Assembly: GCA_045640985.1 (NCBI GenBank)
Contig: JAZUFZ010000022.1
Coordinates: 1-64,000, forward strand
Origin: Colimorpha sp045640985
Lineage (GTDB): Bacteria; Bacteroidota; Bacteroidia; Bacteroidales; P3
Reading direction: 5' to 3'
Length of the DNA: 64,000 bases
Shown: one piece after another, positions 7,982-16,980 of the stretch
Position numbering within the stretch: position 1 is the first letter of the stretch
How the letters are laid out: each line of letters opens with the position of its first letter
Notes under the pieces: generated by a model
Databases searched by the model: none
What the model was told of the DNA's origin: nothing
What the model saw: the letters and a program-made list of their open reading frames with translations, nothing else
Made by a program: the position numbers and the translations under genes

Positions 7982-9445
7982 ATGAAAAGACTCTCATTAT
8001 TCATTTTAGCAGTGGTGTTGAGTGTGAATGTGTGGGGAAATGAAGGAAAAAAATTATCCGCGACATTCGGATATTCAACATTCTACATTCCCAACGAAAA
8101 ACAATCATACGTAGAAATGTATATGTCGTATGATGCGTGGAACATGAACTTCATGCCCATCGGAGACGGCCAGTACAAGGCTTCTGTGGAAACCATCATT
8201 CAGGTGAAAAGTGGCGATTCTACGGTATATGTGAAAAAATACACGCTTAACAGCCCGGCAATTACAAACCCGGAAGAGACTGATTTCAATTTTCTCGACC
8301 TGCAACGGTTTGCCCTGAAGACCGGCATATACGATCTGATACTCTCAGTAAGAGATGTAAACAGTTCCCAGGAGGCTTCCGTGGTGGAAGAAAAGCTTCT
8401 GGTGGATTTCGCCGCCAGAACGCCAGCGCTTTCCACTGTACAGATTATGTCATCCGTGAAGAAAACGACAACGGAAAATATCTTTTCGAGAATGGGTTAT
8501 GATATGCAGCCCTACGTCAGCGATTATATTCCTGAAAGCATGGCCCAGCTCAGTTTCTACTATGAAATCTACTGCATAGATGAGGAGGTGGGATTTGATC
8601 CGATCATTACATACGCTTATTTTGAAGAATCCGCAACAGGATACAGAGCAACGGATGTGGTTGAGGTAAAGAAACATAAGTCCAGCAACTTTATTCCCGT
8701 ATTTACAACTTTGGACATCAGCAGACTGCCCAGCGGGAAATATGATCTGGTAGTGGAAGTTCACAATAAGAAGAACGAAAACATACTCTATAAAAGAGTT
8801 ACTTTCTACCGATCAGCTCCGAGTCTTGTAAACCAGCAGCAGATAAGCTTGTATGACAGCACGTTTGTTGTAAAGTTACAGGACGAGAATATACTGAACC
8901 ACTATATTGATGCGCTCTACCCTATTGCTTCAGCTCAGGAACTTATGGTCTCACGCCAGTTGGTCCAGGAGCATGGATTGAAGGAAAAGCAGGCATTCTT
9001 CTATAAGTTCTGGGCAGCCCGTGATCCGCTCAATCCAGAAGGAGCATGGCTCAAATACCGGCAGAAAGTGGATTATGTGGACAGAGCCTATAAATATATG
9101 AATGTACCAGGCTACAAGACCGACCGGGGCCGTGTATATCTGCAATACGGACCACCAGATTTCATCCGGGACGAAAAGAACTTCGTAAGTGCAATGAAAC
9201 TTGGAACGCAAGGTCATATCTATTATCTTCCCTATCAGTTGTGGCGCTATAACAAACTGGAAACGGATGACCAGAACCGTTGCTTCATTTTCTGGGATGA
9301 GTTCAGAAACGGTGCGTATATGCTGCTCAACAGCAACGCCCGAGGTGAGGTCAGAGATCCGCTGTGGGAACGCCGCCTGTGTGGCCAGCAACTGGAAGAA
9401 GGTATGGTGGGTGAAGTCGGCGAACAATTTGAAAGAGGCTACTAA
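7982..9445 (+). CDS. GWxTD domain-containing exported protein
   Basis: A 487-residue secreted protein with a signal peptide (cut near VNVWGN). The first ~330 residues look like beta-sandwich domains. The last ~140 residues contain the GWxTD-type region: FFYKFWAARDPLNPEG, YVDRAYKYMNVPGYKTDRGRVYLQYGPPD and LWRYNKL. This domain is found in Bacteroidetes and related phyla, with no settled function. It opens a compact plus-strand operon with an acyltransferase (15 bases downstream), a glycosyltransferase, gltX and a Skp-like protein, so a role in envelope assembly is a reasonable inference. Confidence 0.85.
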   Translation: MKRLSLFILAVVLSVNVWGNEGKKLSATFGYSTFYIPNEKQSYVEMYMSYDAWNMNFMPIGDGQYKASVETIIQVKSGDSTVYVKKYTLNSPAITNPEETDFNFLDLQRFALKTGIYDLILSVRDVNSSQEASVVEEKLLVDFAARTPALSTVQIMSSVKKTTTENIFSRMGYDMQPYVSDYIPESMAQLSFYYEIYCIDEEVGFDPIITYAYFEESATGYRATDVVEVKKHKSSNFIPVFTTLDISRLPSGKYDLVVEVHNKKNENILYKRVTFYRSAPSLVNQQQISLYDSTFVVKLQDENILNHYIDALYPIASAQELMVSRQLVQEHGLKEKQAFFYKFWAARDPLNPEGAWLKYRQKVDYVDRAYKYMNVPGYKTDRGRVYLQYGPPDFIRDEKNFVSAMKLGTQGHIYYLPYQLWRYNKLETDDQNRCFIFWDEFRNGAYMLLNSNARGEVRDPLWERRLCGQQLEEGMVGEVGEQFERGY

Positions 9446-9460
9446 AAACAAGGAACCTGT

Positions 9461-10318
9461 ATGCTCTTCAGTTTAGCTGTCATATTATCATTTCTGCCTT
9501 TAAGGATTCTTTACTTATTGGCAGATTTGACGTATGTCATACTCTACCACATTGTGGGCTACCGGCGGAGTGTGGTGCAGGAAAACCTGAGGCAGTCGTT
9601 CCCATTCAAGGATGACAAAGAATTACATCATATAGAAAAAAAGTATTACCGGCATCTTGCAGACCTGCTGGCGGAAGGTATATATAATCTGAGAGCTTCC
9701 AAGAAAAAGATAGTAAAGCATTACAAAATCGTAAACAAAGAACTGGTTAATCGATATTTCGAAAAAGGGCAGAGCGTGATACTGATGTCAGCGCATTACA
9801 ACAACTGGGAATACATGATTACCTCGTTGGAACTGCAGTTGAAACACCATGCTATCGGAGTGGGTAAAAACCTGAAGAATGAGAAATTCGGAATCAGGCT
9901 TGACCGGAAGCGTACCCGTTTTGGTACCGAAATCGTCACCAGTGAAAATGTAAGGGATGTAATGGAATATTATGACCGGTACAAGGTCCCTGTAGCATAT
10001 ATGATGCTATGCGACCAGGCGCCCAACAGTGCAAAAAGATGCTACTGGACAAAATTCCTCGGACAGGAGACTGCCTTTATATATGGAGGGGAATATTTTG
10101 CAAGGAAATACAACTATCCTGTACTCTATTATACAGTAAATAAGGTGAAGCGAGGATACTATGAAGTGATAGTAAGCGAACTTTGTCCCAAACCACAACA
10201 GGTAGAACAATACAGTATAGTACAAGCATACGCCTACAGGCTTGAACAGGATATCAAGAACGCCCCTCAATATTGGTTGTGGAGCCACAGAAGATGGAAA
10301 CAAAAACGGGAAGAATGA
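9461..10318 (+). CDS. Lipid A biosynthesis-type acyltransferase (LpxL/HtrB family)
   Basis: An inner-membrane lysophospholipid/lipid A acyltransferase of 285 residues, expected to add secondary acyl chains during lipid A synthesis. It has an N-terminal membrane anchor (residues about 1-30), the family's HX4E catalytic pair (H112 and E117 in SAHYNNWE), RKRTRFGTEIV, a DQAPN motif and the C-terminal PQYWLWSHRRWK. The last motif is nearly diagnostic. The stop codon overlaps the start of the glycosyltransferase (ATGA). It could also acylate another envelope lipid; the donor chain length cannot be inferred. Confidence 0.92.
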   Translation: MLFSLAVILSFLPLRILYLLADLTYVILYHIVGYRRSVVQENLRQSFPFKDDKELHHIEKKYYRHLADLLAEGIYNLRASKKKIVKHYKIVNKELVNRYFEKGQSVILMSAHYNNWEYMITSLELQLKHHAIGVGKNLKNEKFGIRLDRKRTRFGTEIVTSENVRDVMEYYDRYKVPVAYMMLCDQAPNSAKRCYWTKFLGQETAFIYGGEYFARKYNYPVLYYTVNKVKRGYYEVIVSELCPKPQQVEQYSIVQAYAYRLEQDIKNAPQYWLWSHRRWKQKREE

Positions 10319-11343
10319 AAATAGCGGTTGTCATATTGAATTGGAATGGTCGCAGGATGCTGGAACGCTTTCTGCCAAGTGTGGTGGAATATACGCAGGA
10401 GGAAGCTGAAGTGATTGTGGCGGACAACGGCTCAACAGACGATTCCCTGCAATTTCTCAAAGAGAACTATCCACAGATACGAGTGATTGCGATGGATAAG
10501 AACTACGGATTCGCAGGTGGCTACAACAAGGCTCTGGAACAGGTAGAAGCTGATTATTTCGTGCTTTTGAACGATGACGTGGAGGTGAGTCCACATTGGG
10601 TGAAGAATGTGGTAAGTGCAATGGAACTGGATACGGAGACAGCTATAGGTCAGCCCAAGATACTGATGTACGACGATAAAAACCGGTTTGAATATGCTGG
10701 TGCGGCAGGCGGTTGGATAGACAGCTACGGATATCCTTTCTGCCGAGGAAGAATGTTCGATATTGTAGAGGAAGACAATGGACAGTATGACCAGGAATGT
10801 GAATGCTTCTGGGCAACCGGAGCTGCGATGTTTGTGAAAGCTGCTGTGTGGAAGGAATTGAAAGGTCTGGATGAGGATTTCTTTGCCCACATGGAAGAAA
10901 TTGACTTATGCTGGCGCGCGCAAAATGCGGGTTGGAAGGTAAAATGCTATCCGCAAAGCAAGGTTTGGCATGTGGGAGGAGGCACGCTACCAAAAAGTTC
11001 TCCGACCAAAACATACCTTAATTTCAGGAACAATCTGTATATGCTTTACAAGAACCTTCCACAGAAACGGATGAAACGGGTACTTGCAGCAAGAATGATA
11101 TTGGATGGAGTGGCTGCGCTGAAGTTCCTCACGGAAGGAAAGAAAGATGAATTTACAGCCGTATGGCGAGCCCATAAAGACTATCGAAAGCATAAAAAGG
11201 AACTCGGATTCAAACGGGCAAATCTACCCCACAGGGAGATTGATACAATATATCAGGGATGGCTGCTTGTCGATTATTTTATGAGAAAAAAGACCTGTTT
11301 TTCGCAACTGAGTCTTGAAAACAGGGAAAATGACAGAAAATAA
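10315..11343 (+). CDS. Glycosyltransferase family 2
   Basis: A GT-A fold glycosyltransferase of 342 residues. It starts MKIAVVILNWNGR and carries VADNGSTDDS (nucleotide-binding Asp, about residue 37) and the metal-binding LLNDDVEV (about 85-92). Later motifs are FWATGAAMFVKAAVW, DEDFFAHMEEIDLCWR (the acidic ED cluster with the likely base) and KVWHVGGGT, as in rhamnosyl- and cell-surface GT2 enzymes. Start chosen at 10315, overlapping the acyltransferase stop by four bases; the longer upstream frame would run through that gene. The likely substrate is an envelope polysaccharide or lipopolysaccharide sugar; donor unknown. Confidence 0.9.
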   Translation: MKIAVVILNWNGRRMLERFLPSVVEYTQEEAEVIVADNGSTDDSLQFLKENYPQIRVIAMDKNYGFAGGYNKALEQVEADYFVLLNDDVEVSPHWVKNVVSAMELDTETAIGQPKILMYDDKNRFEYAGAAGGWIDSYGYPFCRGRMFDIVEEDNGQYDQECECFWATGAAMFVKAAVWKELKGLDEDFFAHMEEIDLCWRAQNAGWKVKCYPQSKVWHVGGGTLPKSSPTKTYLNFRNNLYMLYKNLPQKRMKRVLAARMILDGVAALKFLTEGKKDEFTAVWRAHKDYRKHKKELGFKRANLPHREIDTIYQGWLLVDYFMRKKTCFSQLSLENRENDRK

Positions 11344-11361
11344 TAATTACAATAATAAATA

Positions 11362-12894
11362 ATGGAAAGAAAAGTACGTGTGCGATTTGCACCAAGCCCA
11401 ACAGGGCCACTTCACATCGGCGGAGTCAGAACCGCCCTCTACAACTACCTTTTTGCACGCCAGAATGGTGGTGATATGATTTTAAGAATTGAAGATACCG
11501 ACCAGACCCGATTCGTTCCTGGAGCCGAAGATTACATCATCGAAGCCCTTACCTGGCTGGGTATTAAGTTTGATGAAGGTGTGCATATAGGCGGTCCATA
11601 CGGTCCATATCGCCAGAGTGACCGTAAACCCATGTACAAGGAATATGCAGACAAATTGATTAATGACGGTTGGGCATACTACGCTTTTGACAAACCAGAA
11701 GAACTGGAAGCCAAACGCAAGGAATACGAAAGTATGAAGAAAACCTTTCAGTATGACTGCAACACTCGCGGAGAAATGCAGAACTCCCTGAGTCTGTCGT
11801 CTGAAGAGGTAAAACGCAGACTGGAAAGTGGAGAACCGTATGTGGTAAGATTCAAGTTTCCTGCAGACATCAACATTACAGTACATGATCTGATTAGAGG
11901 TGATGTAACAATGAATTCCAATCTGCTTGATGATAAAGTACTGTTCAAAAGCGACGGGATGCCAACCTACCACCTCGCCAATATCGTGGATGACCATACA
12001 ATGAATATCAGCCATGTAATCCGTGGAGAAGAGTGGCTACCATCTGCCCCACTCCATGTTATGCTATACAAGGCATTTGGATGGGAGGACACAATGCCTC
12101 AATTTGCTCACCTTCCATTGCTTCTGAAACCAGAAGGAAACGGGAAACTGAGCAAGCGAGACGGCGACCGATTAGGTTTTCCAGTATTTCCGCTTGACTG
12201 GCACGACCCAAAGAGTGGAGAATTGAGTAGCGGATACAGAGAAAAAGGCTATACTCCGGAAGCCGTGGTAAATATTCTTGCCCTGCTGGGGTGGAATCCT
12301 GGTACCGAACAGGAAATTCTCAGCATGGAGGAACTGATAAAACTGTTTAATATTGCCCACATCAGCAAGAGTGGAGCCAAGTTCAATGTGGAAAAAGCCA
12401 AATGGTTCAACCACGAATATCTGCAAATGAAGAGCGATGAGGAAATCGCGCAGATGCTGATTCCTCAGCTGAAAGAACATAACATAGACGCAGAGCATGA
12501 CTATGTAGTGAAAGTGTGCGGTATGATGAAGGAACGCATCAATTTCCCAAGTGAGTTGTGGGATACATGCTGCTATTTCTTTGAAGCACCGAAGGAATAT
12601 GATCCCGCAGCCATCAAAAAACGCTGGAAATCCGGAATGACAACCCACATGAACAAAGTGATTGAGATATTGGAAACTGTTCCATTTGAATATGAGACAT
12701 TGCACAAGGAGATTCTGGACAATTACATTGTCGGTAATCAGTACAATATGGGGCAGATTATGAATAGCCTGAGACTGGCTGTAGTCGGCAAAACTGTAGG
12801 TCCTGACATGCTGACCTTGGTCATGATGCTGGGCAAAGAGGAGACTATCGCCCGCGTAAAAAGAGCTATTGAAACTATTGGTGAAGTAGAATAA
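11362..12894 (+). CDS. gltX: Glutamate-tRNA ligase
   Basis: Class I aminoacyl-tRNA synthetase charging tRNA-Glu, 510 residues. The HIGH-type signature reads PSPTGPLHIGG, near the N-terminus, and the second ATP motif is KLSKR (in GKLSKRDGDRLGF). The anticodon-binding helical region follows, through to the C-terminal LTLVMMLGKEETIARVK. The start at 11362 follows the glycosyltransferase by 18 bases, so it is probably co-transcribed with the envelope genes before it and the Skp-like gene after it. Confidence 0.97.
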   Translation: MERKVRVRFAPSPTGPLHIGGVRTALYNYLFARQNGGDMILRIEDTDQTRFVPGAEDYIIEALTWLGIKFDEGVHIGGPYGPYRQSDRKPMYKEYADKLINDGWAYYAFDKPEELEAKRKEYESMKKTFQYDCNTRGEMQNSLSLSSEEVKRRLESGEPYVVRFKFPADINITVHDLIRGDVTMNSNLLDDKVLFKSDGMPTYHLANIVDDHTMNISHVIRGEEWLPSAPLHVMLYKAFGWEDTMPQFAHLPLLLKPEGNGKLSKRDGDRLGFPVFPLDWHDPKSGELSSGYREKGYTPEAVVNILALLGWNPGTEQEILSMEELIKLFNIAHISKSGAKFNVEKAKWFNHEYLQMKSDEEIAQMLIPQLKEHNIDAEHDYVVKVCGMMKERINFPSELWDTCCYFFEAPKEYDPAAIKKRWKSGMTTHMNKVIEILETVPFEYETLHKEILDNYIVGNQYNMGQIMNSLRLAVVGKTVGPDMLTLVMMLGKEETIARVKRAIETIGEVE

Positions 12895-12916
12895 TTCATT
12901 AGAAATACATACTATC

Positions 12917-13621
12917 ATGGAAGAAAATCAAGAAACGATAAACATGGAAATAAATGACACTCCTGCCCAGGAGGCACAAGCATGCGAATGCAAAGAGAAC
13001 AAATGCAAATGCAAATGCGGTCAGACCATTCTGATGGGAATTATGCTGGTAGCACTGGTAGTGCTATATATATTGCATTTTACAGGAAATAAAAACAATC
13101 TGACCAACCCTGATGCAACACAAGCTGTAGTAAATGAAGGAGGGTTGAGAATTGCTTATATAAATACTGATACTTTATTAAGTAAATACCAGTATGCAAT
13201 TGATCTGGAAGCTGATCTCAAAAATTATCAAGCTTCAAAAGAGAACAACTATAAGCAGTTGATGGAAAAGCTCCAGTCGGATTACAATAATTATCTTCAA
13301 ACGGGAGCTGACCTTTCGTTAAGTCAGCAGAAAGCCAAAGAAGAAGACCTCAACAACAGAATGCAGAAAATGCAAACGCTCGAAGGTGAATATGCGCTGC
13401 AAATACAGCAAAAGACCTTAACCGAAAGCGAAAAAATGACAAAAGCCGTATATGCTTTCATCAAGGAATATAACGAGGCAAACCAGAAATTCGACCTCAT
13501 TCTTTCCAAATCCTTCAACTCAAGCCCAGTTCTTTATGGTAATCCTGGAATGGATATTACACAAGAAATCATAGACGGATTGAACAAAGAATATGCAGAA
13601 ATAAAGAAAGCTGAAAAATAA
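12917..13621 (+). CDS. OmpH/Skp-like protein with N-terminal Cys cluster and membrane anchor
   Basis: A 234-residue protein whose C-terminal two thirds (from about residue 78, RIAYINTDTLLSKYQYA) match the Skp/OmpH periplasmic chaperone family: a start strand, a long Gln/Lys/Glu coiled coil (about 95-190) and a return strand (FDLILSKSF). Unlike normal Skp it has no cleavable signal peptide. It has an acidic N-terminus, five cysteines in twelve residues (C23, C25, C30, C32, C34), then one membrane helix (about 37-58). The Cys cluster would therefore face the cytoplasm and the coiled coil the periplasm. Last gene of the envelope operon, 22 bases after gltX. Confidence 0.82.
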   Translation: MEENQETINMEINDTPAQEAQACECKENKCKCKCGQTILMGIMLVALVVLYILHFTGNKNNLTNPDATQAVVNEGGLRIAYINTDTLLSKYQYAIDLEADLKNYQASKENNYKQLMEKLQSDYNNYLQTGADLSLSQQKAKEEDLNNRMQKMQTLEGEYALQIQQKTLTESEKMTKAVYAFIKEYNEANQKFDLILSKSFNSSPVLYGNPGMDITQEIIDGLNKEYAEIKKAEK

Positions 13622-13636
13622 GTTTTTCAAAAAAAC

Positions 13637-13667
13637 TTTGGTAATTCAAAAAATATTCGTAATTTTG
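13637..13667 (+). promoter_or_regulatory. Promoter of tRNA-Ser (and DPP IV-type gene)
   Basis: TTTG (13637-13640) and TAATTTTG (13660-13667), separated by 19 bases, match the -33/-7 consensus. Transcription should start near 13672, giving a tRNA precursor with a leader of about 50 bases. The bases after the box read GCACCCC, seen at several promoters in this window. Confidence 0.75.
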
Positions 13668-13725
13668 CACCCCGAAAGTGAAGCCCACAAAGAGCTTTCA
13701 ACAGTCACAACCGACTGGCAATCAC

Positions 13726-13813
13726 GGAGAGATGCCGGAGTGGTCGATCGGGGCGGTCTCGAAAACCGTTGACCTTCTTTGGAGGTCCTAGGGTTCGAAT
13801 CCCTATCTCTCCG
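13726..13813 (+). tRNA. tRNA-Ser (anticodon CGA)
   Basis: Acceptor arms GGAGAGA (13726-13732) and TCTCTCC (13806-13812) pair, followed by discriminator G and an encoded CCA (13814-13816). The anticodon loop CTCGAAA is closed by GCGGT/ACCGT and gives anticodon CGA, which reads the Ser codon UCG. The long variable arm (around TTGACCTTCTTTGGAGGTCC) is the hallmark of tRNA-Ser, and the T arm reads GGGTTCGAATCCC. It ends only about 55 bases before the peptidase gene, with no second promoter visible between them, so the two probably share a precursor transcript. Confidence 0.97.
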
Positions 13814-13868
13814 CCAAACTACGGAGCAGAATTACAAAAAGATTCTGCTCCGTTTCTTCAAAAAAATA

Positions 13869-16076
13869 ATGATTATGAGAAAACAGAAAATTGCAATCTG
13901 GCTTGCATTGTTCAGCACAATGTTGGGAACCCCATGCCATGCTGACGCACAGGCCAGTTCAAAAGAAATCACCTTGGAAGACATCTGGTCAAAAGGAATC
14001 TACAGACCTGCTACCATCAATGGAGTAACCTCAATGAACGACGGCAAGCATTTCACAGTACTCACAAGAACAGGCATAGATATTTATGACTATAAAAACT
14101 TCGAGAAATCAGGCGTTCTATGCGCTTTCTCGACTCCAGATATGAGGAAGAAAGCAAAGCCACTCCCTCCTATCCAGTCATATCAGTTAGATTCACAGGA
14201 AAAACAAATCCTGCTTGAAGCTGAATTTGAGCCGATATATCGCCACAGCGGTATATCAACCTATTATCTATATAACATTGCCAAAGGAACCTTCACACTT
14301 CTGACAACCGAAGGGAAACAAAGACTAACTACATTCTCACCTGACGGGAAGACGATAGCATACGTCCGAGACAATAACCTTTACACGATGGACCTATCCA
14401 CATTGGAAGAAACTCAAGTGACATTTGACGGAAAGCTCAATCATGTGATCAATGGCACGACGGACTGGGTATATGAAGAGGAATTTGCCATTACACAAGG
14501 ATTCTACTGGAGCCCTGACAGCAAGAAAATAGCTTTTTACCGGTTTGACGAAAGCCGGGTAAAGGAATATAATATGCAAATGTGGGGCGGCTTGTATCCC
14601 AACGACAATAAATTCAAATACCCCAAAGCCGGAGAAGATAATTCTGTGGTTGATATTTTAATATACAATTTGGAAACCAAGCAAACGCTGAAACTGAATA
14701 CCGGAAGTGAAAGAGACCAGTATCTGCCACGGATGCAGTGGACTAAGGATGCCAACACTTTGGCATATATGCGGATGAATAGGCTGCAGAACGAACTTAC
14801 ATTATACAAAGTTGATGCCACTACAGGCGATATTACACAACTCTATAACGAAAGCCATACCGCATACGTAGAAGTACCCGAAACTTGGATGTTTTTAGAA
14901 GACGGGAAAAACTTTCTTATCTCCAGCGAAAAAGATGGATTCAACCACATCTATATGTACGACATGAAAGGAAAACTCGTACGCCAGATCACCTCAGGAA
15001 ACTATGATGTGGTGAATGTTTGCGGTGTTAATGAAGATGACGAAATTATCTACTATACCTCAAGAGAAAGTTCACCAATCAACCAAGATCTTTACACTAT
15101 TGACTTCAAAGGTAAAAAGAAAACCAAGCTCAACACTACCGAAGGCACCTATAATATTATTAGTATGAGTAATGGCTGCAAGTATTACATAGAACTTTTC
15201 AGTGATGCCAATTCTGCGCCAGTATATACCCTGAAAGATGCCAAAGGAAAGACTATTTCTGTGTTGGAAGACAATCATGAACTCCAACAGAAGATGAAAG
15301 AATACGGATGTGGCGGAAAGCAATTCGGAACACTTACAACAGACCGGGGAACAGAACTCAATTACTATACTATTCTGCCTCCAGATTTTGACTCCACAAA
15401 GACGTATCCACTGTTTTTCTATGTCTATGGTGGACCTGGTAACCAACAGGTAACCAACAGCTATGGCTACGCTGACTACTTCTGGTTCACAATGCTGGCA
15501 CAGCACGGATATGTTGTGGCGTGTTTTGATGGCAGAGGTACTGGTGGACGTGGACGCGATTTCAAAATGCAAACCTATAAGAATTTAGGTAAAATGGAAT
15601 GCGAAGACGCTATTTCGGTGGCAAAATGGTTTGGCAAGAAAAAATGGATTGACGAAAATAGAATTGGCATCTTCGGGTGGAGTTTTGGCGGTTACCTTTC
15701 TACCCTCTCCATATTGAAAGGCAACGATGTGTTCAAGAGTGCCATTGCTGTCGCTCCTGTAACTACCTGGCGATATTATGACAATATCTATACAGAACGT
15801 TTTCTCCAACGCCCACAGGACAATCCAAACGGCTATGACGAGAATTCGCCGCTCAACTTTGCAAACCAATTAAAGGGAAACTATTTGCTTGTACATGGCA
15901 CAGGTGATGATAATGTACATTTCCAAAATGCCATTGATTTAATATCTGCGTTAGAGGCTTCAGGAAAACAATTTGAAATGCGTGTATATCCTAATAAAAA
16001 TCACAGCATCTATGGCGGAAATACACGTTTGAACCTCTATGAACTGATGACCGACTTCATTTTTAGAAAACTTTAA
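13869..16076 (+). CDS. Dipeptidyl peptidase IV-type S9 serine peptidase
   Basis: An exported prolyl-type dipeptidyl peptidase of about 735 residues that releases dipeptides from peptide N-termini. After a signal peptide (cleaved near CHADAQA) comes a beta-propeller domain with WSPDSKKIAF-like blades and the substrate-holding Glu pair in WVYEEEF. The C-terminal alpha/beta hydrolase has the Ser in GWSFGGYLS, the Asp in HGTGDDNVHF and the His in KNHSIYGG. The start at 13869 is the first ATG after the tRNA; an in-frame ATG at 13875 is equally good. A terminator stem lies at 16103-16139. A role in peptide feeding is likely. Confidence 0.93.
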   Translation: MIMRKQKIAIWLALFSTMLGTPCHADAQASSKEITLEDIWSKGIYRPATINGVTSMNDGKHFTVLTRTGIDIYDYKNFEKSGVLCAFSTPDMRKKAKPLPPIQSYQLDSQEKQILLEAEFEPIYRHSGISTYYLYNIAKGTFTLLTTEGKQRLTTFSPDGKTIAYVRDNNLYTMDLSTLEETQVTFDGKLNHVINGTTDWVYEEEFAITQGFYWSPDSKKIAFYRFDESRVKEYNMQMWGGLYPNDNKFKYPKAGEDNSVVDILIYNLETKQTLKLNTGSERDQYLPRMQWTKDANTLAYMRMNRLQNELTLYKVDATTGDITQLYNESHTAYVEVPETWMFLEDGKNFLISSEKDGFNHIYMYDMKGKLVRQITSGNYDVVNVCGVNEDDEIIYYTSRESSPINQDLYTIDFKGKKKTKLNTTEGTYNIISMSNGCKYYIELFSDANSAPVYTLKDAKGKTISVLEDNHELQQKMKEYGCGGKQFGTLTTDRGTELNYYTILPPDFDSTKTYPLFFYVYGGPGNQQVTNSYGYADYFWFTMLAQHGYVVACFDGRGTGGRGRDFKMQTYKNLGKMECEDAISVAKWFGKKKWIDENRIGIFGWSFGGYLSTLSILKGNDVFKSAIAVAPVTTWRYYDNIYTERFLQRPQDNPNGYDENSPLNFANQLKGNYLLVHGTGDDNVHFQNAIDLISALEASGKQFEMRVYPNKNHSIYGGNTRLNLYELMTDFIFRKL

Positions 16077-16102
16077 CATACTAATAAACAACTCTTTAAT
16101 AC

Positions 16103-16139
16103 ATAGGGCGAGAGAAAAATTAAAATTCTCTTGCCCTAT
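16103..16139 (+). terminator. Rho-independent-like terminator after the DPP IV-type gene
   Basis: ATAGGGCGAGAGAA pairs with TTCTCTTGCCCTAT, with one G-U pair and a short A/T-rich loop. It lies 26 bases after the stop codon. The T-tract that follows is weak (TTTCAATTATT). Confidence 0.65.
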
Positions 16140-16154
16140 TTCAATTATTCTTCG

Positions 16155-16162
16155 TATCTTTG
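16155..16162 (+). promoter_or_regulatory. Promoter -7 box before the beta-barrel gene
   Basis: TATCTTTG lies 24 bases before the ATG at 16186, giving a leader of roughly 20 bases. No clean TTTG -33 box is visible; CTTG near 16130 is a weak candidate. Confidence 0.65.
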
Positions 16163-16185
16163 TACACTTTTTATAGTGTAATAAA

Positions 16186-16974
16186 ATGAAGAAAATACTC
16201 ATCACACTGGTCGCAATTTTGCTGATAAATACAGCCACTCAAGCACAATGGACACACTTTGGAGTCAAAGTCGGAGGCGGTTCCTCTACCCATGTTGATG
16301 ACCTTACCACAAGCGGGCCTATTTTAGGTCTGACTCTTGGTGCTTGGGCTGAATATGGTTTCACTGAAGCCGAGGCTATGTATGCCAATAACTTTTACTT
16401 TCAGACTGGACTGAACCTCATTCGTAGAGGAAGCCACTTTGAAGAAGTAAAGGAATATGGAGTGAATCTTGATATCAGAACAGGATATAGCCACGCTTGG
16501 TATTTGCAGTTGCCCGTTCTGGCCTGCTTCCGATACGAACTTCCTATTCCTGAAGCCGACCATTACATCACGTTTCAAGTAGGTCCGGCTTTCAGTTTTG
16601 GTCTCTTTGGTTCCTATCGTCAGCTGACCATCAATCCCTACAAACCCCAGGATGATTACAATGGAGACACATTCGTCAGCGACGACCCGGATGATCGATT
16701 GGCTTTCAAGCATTTCCGTCGTCCTGATGCCAATATCATCTTAGGCGTCGGCTACCAACACAGCAATTTTGCTATCGACATATATCTTGATTATGGTTTT
16801 CTTGCAACCTCAGTCGATGATGATATACTCAAGACCGCAGAACAAAGTCAGCTTGAAATACAGAATCTGGACTCTGATATAAGAACCGTAGCCCCAAATG
16901 GGAATAATTTCTCTATCATGGCAGATTTTTGCTGGAGAATACCTCTGAAAAACCGTGAAGATAATAAAAAATAA
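16186..16974 (+). CDS. Outer membrane beta-barrel protein, PorT-like
   Basis: A 262-residue exported protein with a signal peptide (cut after ATQA). Then comes a barrel pattern typical of the Bacteroidetes PorT-like/outer membrane beta-barrel domain: HFGVKVGGGSSTHVDD, YFQTGLNLIRRGSHFE, WYLQLPVLACFRYEL, ITFQVGPAFSFGLFG and NIILGVGYQHSNFAIDIYLDYG. It is the first gene after its own promoter, and the His/Ser-rich protein gene follows after 6 bases. Function unknown; a small porin or assembly factor is possible. Confidence 0.78.
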   Translation: MKKILITLVAILLINTATQAQWTHFGVKVGGGSSTHVDDLTTSGPILGLTLGAWAEYGFTEAEAMYANNFYFQTGLNLIRRGSHFEEVKEYGVNLDIRTGYSHAWYLQLPVLACFRYELPIPEADHYITFQVGPAFSFGLFGSYRQLTINPYKPQDDYNGDTFVSDDPDDRLAFKHFRRPDANIILGVGYQHSNFAIDIYLDYGFLATSVDDDILKTAEQSQLEIQNLDSDIRTVAPNGNNFSIMADFCWRIPLKNREDNKK

Positions 16975-16980
16975 ATAACA

